NCBI GenBank assembly: GCA_003116975.1
Contig: BGKB01000186.1
Location: 1 to 64,000, forward strand
DNA from: Aurantiochytrium sp. KH105
Lineage: Eukaryota; Sar; Bigyra; Thraustochytrida; Thraustochytriidae
Length of the DNA: 64,000 nucleotides
Direction: 5' to 3'
The notes under the pieces were generated by a model that was not told the origin of the DNA, did no database searches, and saw only the letters and a program-made list of their open reading frames with translations. Position numbers and translations under genes: made by a program. Every line of letters starts with the position of its first letter. Positions within the stretch are counted from its first letter, which is position 1. This document shows positions 10,073-18,933 of this stretch, piece after piece.

Positions 10073-12946
10073 CTATCGCTTTATAGGCAAGAAAGTCTGC
10101 ACCGGAAGTTTGTTCCGCGCCGGTGACACCTTGATGCGATAAAAGGGGCCGCGAAGATTCCCGTCCACGCAAATATAGAACGGCTCCCGCTCAGAAATAA
10201 TCTCTACAGAATGAGCATGGAAGCTCTCGTACTCGCGCACAAGCGCATCCGCAAGAGCGTCGAGCTCCTTGGACTTTTTGTCGCGCTTGCGAATAAGGTC
10301 ATGCAAGTACTGCACACTATTGCGTTGCTCGATCCAGCTCACATGCAGCCACGGGTCGAGTGGGTTTGCCTGCGCCAAATGCCGTAAATACGGCAACGGA
10401 GCCAGTGTCATGCCCTCCATCGTGGAGCTCGCGTACGCAGGACAATTGGCGAGCACGAGCGAAAGGTACTCGGAAGGAGGCAGCATCTTGGACTTGGAAA
10501 CAGGCGTCCCATCGAGTTTTACGCCCTTCATGGATACCTGGATCGTCGGCGTCACGCCTGGCCCCACGCTTGCACGCGTGAAGCGCTTGTCCAGTATAGC
10601 CTCGTCCCACACACACGGCTCGCGCGCAACGACATTTGCATGTGCGGACGACATGATTGGGCTGGTCGAAGAGCCGGGTCCGAATCCACCCGTCGACGCC
10701 GAGACTGATCCGCTCGGGTCTTGCTGCGGATCCTGGCCCTGCGTAGCGAACTCCTGATGCTGCGACGGAGTAAGAAAGGAAGACGGCGAAGGCGGCGGCT
10801 GTGATGTCTGGTGCTGAAGTTGGTGCTGTTGCTGCGACGAAATAAAGAAACCGGACGAGACCGAAGATGCTGACGAAGACACAGAGCTCGTACTAACCGA
10901 GCGCACGCGGTCCCGATCTCGCCCCGAAGCCACATTGCAGTGTGCCTGGGCTGCGGCGCCGAGGCCAATCTCGATGCGACACACAAAGGGAGCAACCTCG
11001 ACGGGTTGCGAAGATGCAGACTTATCCGCAAAGCCCTGAACTTCAAACATTTGGATCGCACATTCCTCCTGTGCACCTTGAACGTAGTCCGATAGCAAAG
11101 CGATGGTACGTTGTAGCGGCGAGACAGTTCCGTCAATCTCGAGGTCAGATGTGTCGCTGCTCACAGATCGCCTGCGGCGAGACGTTTGATAGGTGTCCTC
11201 GACGCCGGGACACAGCGCCAGGCCAGCGCAAAATGGCGCGTAAACATGCTTGCGATACCATCCGTCGCGCGAGGCCAGAAAAGCGCACAGATCGTTGTGC
11301 GAGAGGCCGGGTGCCAGGAAAATTTTTCGAGGACCGCCACTCAAATTACCTTGTGAACCTAGCTGAGACGACGGGGTGTGGAAAGAGCGAAGCACCTCTT
11401 GGACGCATCGATTCGTGCCAAGACACAAAAGCCGTCTTCCCATGTCCCAGCGCGGCGCGACCTGGTGCTCAATCATCGCGTCAAAGCTGTGAAGGTCAAA
11501 GTTGCACTCGGGCACCTGAAGCCAGCAGGCAAAGTTTGACTCCCCGTTCACCTTGCCCCACACGCGATGCGTTTGTTGTTGAAGCTCTTCCAACGGCGAC
11601 CCCGCGAGGCTTTCCCAGCGCGCTTCGGCCACGGACTGCATTCTTGCATCCACATCTGCAAGCGTCTCGTCGTCCCCCAAGCGTCTCGCATCTTGATCTG
11701 GCGCGGCGAGCGTGACGAGCGCTTCGTCAACCTCATCGTCAGACAGGCGATCCACAAAAGAAACGAGCTTGCCGGCGTCGAACCCTGGAGGATACATAAA
11801 GGTGTAGCTCAGCAGATTGACCAAAATATCGCGCCGTGTGAGCTCCACGGCGTCGATGCGTGGCCGCTCTGCTGTGCGCGTCATGCAGCGGCATGCGCGG
11901 AGCAAGAGATTGCCGTTCGAAGAGAGATCGTCGACCACTGCGATCACCTCTGCAGCTTTTTGCGACGTCTGTAGATCTCGCTGTAAGCTAGGATCTGCCG
12001 CGCCTTGCGGAAGCAGAAACGGGTTCTCCTCGAGCAGCCTCTGACGAAGATGAACGCCAGGATTTGCAAGTTCGGCAGCAATCTGTGAGAGCACATCTTG
12101 AGCAAATGTACAAAAGGGCTTCGGCCAGAGGAGCACGGTCTCGCGAATGTGCGCGGAAAGATTCTCGAGCCGTGGGGCAAGCGCAGTCTCGACAGGCCAG
12201 AGGATGACGAGCTCCTTTAGCACAAAGAGAATGTTTAGCATGGTCAATTCGAAGAGAAGCGGCGTCTTGCGCGCTGCATTGATCACGCCAATGGCAGAGA
12301 CTTCTACGGCCTCATAGACCATGGCACCCGTGTGACTGATATCGGGTTGGTGCAAAAAGTACCGAATATAGGCGAACATGAAAGGGCTGGAAAATGCCTC
12401 GCTGCTGCCCATGCTGCTAATGCTGTTAATGCTGCTGCTGACGCTCTCGCGGCCGGGAGTAAGGATATCAATAAGTGCGTACCGTACAAGGTGATTTGTT
12501 GGATCGGCTTGGTGGAGGAGCATGTTTCGCATGACTTCCTTTGCGCGAGTCAGCGCGGGCGAAGAGTTCATCATGCCGACGTGTTTGTCTTTGTCAGCCC
12601 ACAGCTTCTTGGCGCGTTCGAACCGCGCCGAGGGGTAATTTACGCGTAAAAACAGGTGCACATAGTTGAGTGTATGCACGAGCGCCTTGAGAGCCGCGTC
12701 TTTGCGCCCCTGGGGCACGCGCGACTTGCGCTCAGGCCTGTCGAGGTCCACGAGCTTCTCTACAATCTCCGCCACGAGCTCTGTGATGCGGTCTACGGTG
12801 ATGTGCGTCCAGAACTCGATGTACTCGCGGAGACCCGTGGCCTGCGGACCCTTGCCCATGTACGCGGCCACCGTGCCCGCCACGAGGTCGCCCACCTTCC
12901 TGCCGGCGCCGCCCTTGCGCCGCCCGCCGCCGCGCGGCCGCAGCAT
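10073..12946 (-). CDS. Large protein of unknown function
   Basis: 957 residues from the first usable ATG at 12946; the frame stays open upstream to about 13219 but without an ATG and in very GC-rich sequence, so I exclude that part. The first 450 residues look helical (alpha-solenoid-like, with repeated Leu-rich helices such as IVEKLVDLDRPE and LIDILTPGRES). The middle holds a Ser/Gln-rich low-complexity stretch (SSSASSVSSG, QQQHQLQHQ). The C-terminal 120 residues are compact and end EPFYICVDGNLRGPFYRIKV followed by PVQTFLPIKR. No membrane segment, signal peptide or catalytic motif is visible. I do not recognise a family. Confidence 0.7.
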   Translation of the reverse strand: MLRPRGGGRRKGGAGRKVGDLVAGTVAAYMGKGPQATGLREYIEFWTHITVDRITELVAEIVEKLVDLDRPERKSRVPQGRKDAALKALVHTLNYVHLFLRVNYPSARFERAKKLWADKDKHVGMMNSSPALTRAKEVMRNMLLHQADPTNHLVRYALIDILTPGRESVSSSINSISSMGSSEAFSSPFMFAYIRYFLHQPDISHTGAMVYEAVEVSAIGVINAARKTPLLFELTMLNILFVLKELVILWPVETALAPRLENLSAHIRETVLLWPKPFCTFAQDVLSQIAAELANPGVHLRQRLLEENPFLLPQGAADPSLQRDLQTSQKAAEVIAVVDDLSSNGNLLLRACRCMTRTAERPRIDAVELTRRDILVNLLSYTFMYPPGFDAGKLVSFVDRLSDDEVDEALVTLAAPDQDARRLGDDETLADVDARMQSVAEARWESLAGSPLEELQQQTHRVWGKVNGESNFACWLQVPECNFDLHSFDAMIEHQVAPRWDMGRRLLCLGTNRCVQEVLRSFHTPSSQLGSQGNLSGGPRKIFLAPGLSHNDLCAFLASRDGWYRKHVYAPFCAGLALCPGVEDTYQTSRRRRSVSSDTSDLEIDGTVSPLQRTIALLSDYVQGAQEECAIQMFEVQGFADKSASSQPVEVAPFVCRIEIGLGAAAQAHCNVASGRDRDRVRSVSTSSVSSSASSVSSGFFISSQQQHQLQHQTSQPPPSPSSFLTPSQHQEFATQGQDPQQDPSGSVSASTGGFGPGSSTSPIMSSAHANVVAREPCVWDEAILDKRFTRASVGPGVTPTIQVSMKGVKLDGTPVSKSKMLPPSEYLSLVLANCPAYASSTMEGMTLAPLPYLRHLAQANPLDPWLHVSWIEQRNSVQYLHDLIRKRDKKSKELDALADALVREYESFHAHSVEIISEREPFYICVDGNLRGPFYRIKVSPARNKLPVQTFLPIKR

Positions 12947-13942
12947 CTCTGCCGCCCGCCGCGCTGCCCGGGCCTGCCCGCGCGGCCGGCCGGCGGAGAG
13001 GGCGGGAGACGAGGCGCGCGCGGGCCCGCCCGCCTGCCCGCCTGCCTGCTCCGCCCGCTGCGCGCAGGGACGCAGCGTCGGCCCTGGCGCCGCAACGTTC
13101 TGGCGAGCGAGCTCTCGAGGGCAGCTCGCAATTGCGAGCGACAGAACAGCTTGAAAAGGAAAAGGCTGCGCTTGCGGGGCTTGACAGTTAGTAGCCTGGA
13201 ATGAAACGCAGGCGAGCAAGGAGTCTGAGAGCGAAAGAAAGAGAGTGGACGCCGCGAGCGCAAGCGAGCACGACGGCGAGAACGGGAAGATCGAGATCGA
13301 GAAGCTGAGCGAGCTCCGAGGCAGCAGCAGCAGCTAGCTGGCTGGCTGGGGGAAAGAGGAGTGAGTGCGATGGCGAGGAGCGAGTGAAAGCAACAGGATA
13401 GCAACACGCGTGGAAAAAGGTCCAAGTTTGAGACAGCGGCGGAGGGCGAGGAATTTTAATAACTGTAAAGAATCGTCGAGCTCTCGAAGCGTGCCGGCGC
13501 AAACAAAACCTTTGGGACAAGCCTCCTCTCGGGAGGGAACGGACAAGGAGGAAGAACTTTACCAATCACGTGCGACGCCAACGCAAAATATGTTAAAATC
13601 AAGCTTGTTGCCATGCCATGCCCAGCGCTTTGCCTGTTTGCTCAGCACGCTGTGACGGTCGGTCGCATCCGCGTCGTAGTAGACTGCGCCATCAATGGCA
13701 TGACGATCGCACCATGATGTAGGAAAAACTCGTTTTCTCGTATCCACCTTGCCAAAAACAGAGGAAAGCTGGAGCCAAAGCGAGAACACGCTACGCGGCG
13801 CGGCAGACGCCTGCTCCTCTCCTCCCTCGCGCGGCCGCGGCTGGGCGGGGCCAGGCGGGGCGAAGAGAGTCGGCCGTCGTCGGCAGCGGAGTCGGCAACG
13901 AAAGGGGCGGAGGACACGTCAGCGGCAGCAGACACGCGGAGT
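12947..13942. promoter_or_regulatory. Divergent GC-rich intergenic region
   Basis: About 1 kb between the unknown leftward gene and the rightward amino-acid transporter. 12950-13100 is extremely GC-rich with GCCCGCCTGCCC-type imperfect repeats; 13340-13600 is nearer average. It must contain both promoters. No supported gene. Confidence 0.45.
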
Positions 13943-15634
13943 ATGGCGACGCGGCTGCTGTGGCGAAAGCCGCTCTGGCTGATCAAGCAGCAGGCCGAGG
14001 ACCAGGCGCCGAGCACCCTGCGCGTGTACGACTTCGTTTCCCTGCTCGCCGTAGGCGTGGGCGGGACAATCGGGTCAGGCATCTTCGTGCTGGCCGGCAC
14101 CATCGCACATGCGTACGCAGGACCCGCAACGTGCCTCTCATGGCTCGGCGCCGGCCTGACCTGTCTGGTCACGGCCCTCGCCTATGCCGAGCTCGCCTGC
14201 AGAATTCCATCAGCAGGGTCCACATATAGCTTTGCAAGCCATGCGGCCGGCGAGATCTTTGGAGTCTACGGCGCATTCTTTCTCACGCTCGAGTATGGCC
14301 TCGCAGGTTCCGCCGTGGCTCGCTCCTGGGGTGACAAAGTCGCCTATTACGCCAGCGACCTCGAAGTGCTCGGGTGCCGCAACGATGAGCAGGGCATCGA
14401 GACGTGCTGGATCAACTCGCTCGGTGGCTCTGGCGTCAATCCAGGCGCCACGCTCCTTTGCATCCTCATGGTTTCGGTGCTGCTCGGCGGCGTCGAAATG
14501 GGGCGAAAGGCTCTCAACGTTCTGGTTGTCTTCAAAATTCTGCTCGTTCTCTTTGTGATCATCGTCGGCGCCCTTTACTTCGACCCTGCCAACATCAGCC
14601 CGTTCATTCCCGATCCGGCTCCTGACGCGAACATGGTCGGCGGCTCACACGGGATATTTCTTGGGTCCACCATTGCCTTCTTTGGGTACATTGGCTTCGA
14701 CGAGGTCGCTTGTCTGGTGATGGAGGCCACAGACCCGCATCGAGACGTGCCTGTGGCAATCATTGCGACCATTTTTATCATTACTGTGCTTTACATTCTC
14801 GCCAGCTTTGTGCTTGTGGGAATGGTCCCCACCGCCTCGATCAATGCAGATGAGGGGTTTGGATCTGCTTTCGCCTATGTTGGCGCTGATTGGGCCGTGC
14901 ACATCATCATGATTGGCCAGATTCTCGTTGTGCTTCCGGCAGTGGTGCTCGTAAGCTTTTTGCCGCAGTCGCGTCTTCAGGCTACCGTGGCGATCGACGG
15001 CATGCTACCCCGAATCTTTGCACACAAGGCCTCCAATGGCAACTTTGTGTATGGCGTCATTCTTTCGGGCATCTTTATGACGCTCACCTCTACTTTTGTT
15101 CCATTTCACAATTTGAATGACCTCATTAGCGGCGGCATTCTTTTGAGTTTTATCCTGACGAACATCTGCCTCCTTCTTGTCCGGGTGCAGCATCGTCGCC
15201 AGCCAATGATACTCATCATCCTCTTTGTCATCGGAACAGCTCTCACAGGCTTCGCCACCGTCAAGGCGTGGGGTGACACTTTGAGTTACGCATTCGGCTT
15301 CACGACGCTCGTCATCTTTGTTGTTTTGGCCCTCGTCATCTGTGGCCTCGATATTGACGACAAAGTGGAAACATTCCGAGTGCCTCTGGTCCCTCTCATC
15401 CCTTGTGTCGCAATACAGGCCAATTGGTTCCTCTTTGCGCAGCTGAGCTCGCAAGGTCTGGTGCAGGTGGCCGTGCTTCTGGGCGCAATTGCCGCAGCAT
15501 ATATTCTCTTTGCACTCTACTCTACGACTCGCGGCGGCGACCACGTTCGTTTGGCCGGGTCTGAAGACGAAGACGTGCCACCACATTCTTCATCCGCGAC
15601 TGTCACGGGCGTCACTGAAATTGAACTCACATGA
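13943..15634 (+). CDS. Cationic amino-acid transporter (CAT/SLC7 type, APC superfamily)
   Basis: 563 residues. The cytosolic N-terminus (about 1-28) is followed by the family's first helix with GVGGTIGSGIFVLAG (38-52), the substrate carboxyl-binding turn of APC transporters. Twelve to fourteen hydrophobic helices follow, with the family motif FFGYIGFDEVACLVMEATDP near 250-265 and SRLQATVAIDGMLP further on. Length and order match CAT proteins (about 550-650). Likely a plasma-membrane or vacuolar carrier for basic amino acids; which one cannot be told. The start is the first ATG in frame and sits just before a membrane-proximal basic stretch. Confidence 0.92.
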   Translation: MATRLLWRKPLWLIKQQAEDQAPSTLRVYDFVSLLAVGVGGTIGSGIFVLAGTIAHAYAGPATCLSWLGAGLTCLVTALAYAELACRIPSAGSTYSFASHAAGEIFGVYGAFFLTLEYGLAGSAVARSWGDKVAYYASDLEVLGCRNDEQGIETCWINSLGGSGVNPGATLLCILMVSVLLGGVEMGRKALNVLVVFKILLVLFVIIVGALYFDPANISPFIPDPAPDANMVGGSHGIFLGSTIAFFGYIGFDEVACLVMEATDPHRDVPVAIIATIFIITVLYILASFVLVGMVPTASINADEGFGSAFAYVGADWAVHIIMIGQILVVLPAVVLVSFLPQSRLQATVAIDGMLPRIFAHKASNGNFVYGVILSGIFMTLTSTFVPFHNLNDLISGGILLSFILTNICLLLVRVQHRRQPMILIILFVIGTALTGFATVKAWGDTLSYAFGFTTLVIFVVLALVICGLDIDDKVETFRVPLVPLIPCVAIQANWFLFAQLSSQGLVQVAVLLGAIAAAYILFALYSTTRGGDHVRLAGSEDEDVPPHSSSATVTGVTEIELT

Positions 15635-15705
15635 AAATGCTCCTAAAAGTCGATTTCCTCAGGCAAAAGGATAATTACCTCGCTTTGATAACTCTGACAA
15701 ATGTT

Positions 15706-18284
15706 CTAAATCATCGGACTTACTTCTGTCAAACTAATCGGCATATGAACTTCCTCTTCAATGCAGGGTAAAATCTCCATGCTCCGCCGCGTGCTCGCGT
15801 CATCCTCCGTTTGCAGGTACTCGTCAATGCGCGCTTGCAACTCTGCGCACCGATTCACGGCCTCATCGCGCTCTTGTGAGAGGTTATCGACTTGCTTGCG
15901 AAGTGTAACCTTCTCATCGACAAGACCTTGCGACTCACGCTTGAGCTTGGTGAGCGCCTGTGACGCGCGCTCCTCGCGGTGTTTCAGATTCTCTACCGCC
16001 TTGAGCAGGCTTTCGTGTCGCGAAAGCGCCCCATTTGTTTTCTTTCCCTTGCCAGCCTTGCGACCAAAGAGAAAAGGCATCATGCGCGCGAGTCGCGAGA
16101 CTTTCTGGGCTTTCGACTCGTTGAGTGAAAACCGCAGGTCAATCAAGCGATCCTCCACTTCCTGCTTTTCAGCCTCAAGCGCCACAATGCGTTGCTGCAG
16201 CTCCTCGACGACGGTTCTAGCAAGTTCAGGATCCTTGTATACGCTTTCGGCTTCCTCACGCATCTCCTTGGTCTGTCCGGGTCCAAAAAATTGGCTCTGC
16301 GCATCCATGAGCTTCCATTGTGTGCCGACTGTGACCATGGTAGGCTTTTTGATTTTGTTTTGCGAGTCTTGGGTCTTTTTCTGCGATCCTTGACCTACTG
16401 AATGAACGCCTGAGGATGCACTCGAATTGCTTTTTTGCCCGAGACTTGATGCGCTTGAAGAGCGCGGCAACTTTGGTAATGGAGGCAATGCGGGTGGACT
16501 TGCATCGGTACCGGACGCGGATGAGAAGCTGGCCGACAAAGACGACGATGACGGCGATCTCCCTGCACTTGGTGCACTTGATGATGAGGTTTCCGTTGCA
16601 ATACTTGCCGATGTACGCGTCGTCATGGACTGTGTGGAGGCTGCGTTGGCCGACGGATCTTGATTTGGCTTTCTCGTTGCCAACGTCTGCTTCTTCTCCC
16701 TCCATTGCTCGAGCTTCATGTTCATGCGCTCTGAGCGCTGCATTTCTGCATTAAGACGCTCCTTGAGGGCGTGGCACTGCCGCTCGTACTCTTGCGTAGA
16801 CGTGACAAGGGCGCGCTCTGCCAACAAGAGCTTTTGTTGATAGTCTTGCGCCTTGTCCTCGACGAGAAGCTCGAAGCGTTTGAGCCTTTGCCGCAAAGCA
16901 GCCTCTCCTTCAGCATCGAGGACTCCGATTGTTTCTGTGCCATCTTTGAGCCAGCGAGTAGAGCGCACTCCATTTTGGTAAATTGCGCAACGTTCAGAGT
17001 CTTGCAAGAGCAAAATACCGTCGCGCCCCTTTTGCATAATGGTCCCATTTGGCTCCACAATCAGAAGTTGCCATGGACCCGTCTCGTTAATTTGCACGCG
17101 CACACCAGATTTGAAGATGCGTAGGTGTTGCACGGTCTCGCCTCCTACCTGGGCATCCTGAGCACCGGATCCGGCACTTGCTGGGCCAGGTGTCTCTGAG
17201 ATGCGGATGCTGCCGCGCTGACTTTGCATGCGGACCATCGACTTGTCTGGATTTGACTGGACTTTACTCCCCTGTGTGGTGCGAGTTTCACGTACGTTTA
17301 CTCTCATGTAAGCTTTCGTGGCCTCATTGCAGGAAGCACCACATTCCCTGCCTTGAAATGCCGCAACTTACATCTGCGTTGAGACGAATCTCTGTGCCAT
17401 CTAGGTTGGTTTGCACGACGCTTCCGTCGGTGTGAACGACGATTCGAATGCCCGATTTGCTAATTTGCGTCCGTTTCCCCTGCGCGCATGCATTGACGTT
17501 TGTAACGGTAGACAGACAGATAGTAGCAGCCCCAGTATTGTTGATTGATCAGGTTAGTACGAAAACGAAACAAAACAACAAAAGCGCAGAGAAAGGATAT
17601 TTTCAAGCAAGCGCAGCAACTTACATCTGGCGCAAGACTAATCGTGGACCCGTCCGGATTAACCTGCAACTTTGTTCCATCCTCGAGACGCTCAATACGT
17701 GTGCCTGTGTGGACGAATGGCGGTCAGCTCATGATTTCAAGATCCCTTTCTATTTTTTTGGCTCTTGTTGGCCGAGCCGCAGTGAAGAACGTACCGTCTA
17801 GATTCGTTTGCGAAGTTCGCCCCGTGGGGTACTGCACAAGCTTGACCCCTTCCTTGGTGGTCTGTATGCGTGTGCCATCTCGCAAGACAGACACCACTGT
17901 GCCGTTTGGAAAGGTTTGCGTTCGAAGCACCTCGTCCGGGCTGGCCCCATCGAGAGCAGGATTCTCTTGCGTTTGCGATGAATTGCTCTGCGGATGACGC
18001 CCTGCTTCGACCCCGCTGCTAAGGTTGTCTCTCGCTCGGGCAATATCGCAGGGCATCGTCGCGCGGTCAGACGCTCTGCCAAGCGTCCAGCAGGGTGCAG
18101 CGTCCCTTGTCCACGACTTTGTCGCTGCCGTAGGTAAAGGAGAGCCAAGAGGAAGGACGTCTTCGTTCTGCTTTGCTTTGCTCTTCTTTCCTTTTCCCAA
18201 AACCTGCTTTGCTTGCCCGGCTGGTGGACGGAGGGGAGGCTTTCCTTCGCCCCATGCTGTGTCGTCTGGACGTCGGAAAGGCAT
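15706..18284 (-). CDS. TCP10/CPAP-type G-box repeat and coiled-coil protein, four exons
   Basis: Exons on the minus strand: 18284-17795, 17704-17625, 17479-17372 and 17271-15706, with introns of 90, 145 and 100 nt (GTACGT/CAG, GTAAGT/CAG, GTAAGT/CAG). Joined in this way, the reading frame runs continuously through a series of short glycine-rich beta-hairpin repeats: FPNGTVV, DGTRIQ, TNLDGTRI, EDGTKLQVNPDGS, HTDGSVVQTNLDGTEI, LNADGSKVQSNPD. This is the G-box of the TCP10/CENPJ C-terminal domain, which in CPAP binds STIL during centriole assembly. A Ser-rich linker and long coiled coils follow, with heptads to the C-terminus. In CPAP the G-box is C-terminal; here it is N-terminal, so it is a family relative rather than a clear orthologue. 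An alternative start is the ATG at 18056. Confidence 0.8.
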
Positions 18285-18933
18285 GGGAACATGGCTCCCC
18301 AGCGGACTTCCTTTGGCCTCCCTCCCCCTTTTTACCGCCCTGCCTCTTTACTGTTGATGCGCTTGATGTTGACTCATTGTGCAAAAGCTCTTGCACGTAC
18401 TACGCGCGCACACACAAACACGCACGCGCGCACGCGCTATCGTGGTCGTCCAGACGACGAGCACTCATGGCGACCAAGGAGAGCAAGAGTCGGGTGTTTA
18501 TGGCGCGCCGCGCGGCGTGGAATCTGCTGCAGGTCCCGAGTTGTTCGTGTGGGGGGTCTGTGGGGGGACACGAGAGATCGTCCGCCGTCGGTCGGTCTGG
18601 CTGCCGGAAAGTCACCGCGCCGAAGCTGTATGATGAGCCGCGATTCAAGTAGTATGACACCCAGAAATAAATTCCGTGATGGTGAATAAATCGAAATGCA
18701 ATGGATGATTGAATCGGCGAAGGCGGCAAAAGCCTTCCGTGCGCCTTTCTTCACCTCTCCTCTTCTCTCGTCTCCCCTTGCGAAATCGCTCACGCTTCTT
18801 TTGCACCACCACCACATTTGCTTTTCCTCATTCGGCTCCGAGGGAGGGAGTTGAAAGATGACGAGGTGTTCCGTTTAAAGGAAGGAGAAGGGGTCTTGCA
18901 ACAAAAGAAAAATGAGAGTTATATATTCTGTGT
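18285..18933. other. Intergenic, upstream of the G-box gene
   Basis: 650 bp between two leftward genes. It carries a short (CA/CG)n patch at about 18405-18440 (acacacaaacacgcacgcgc) and otherwise unsupported frames. Promoter of the G-box gene is expected here. Confidence 0.4.

Noticed and set aside
12947-13219. N-terminal extension of the 957-residue protein
   Set aside because: No ATG in that frame (it begins with TTG), and the sequence is extremely GC-rich with imperfect repeats.
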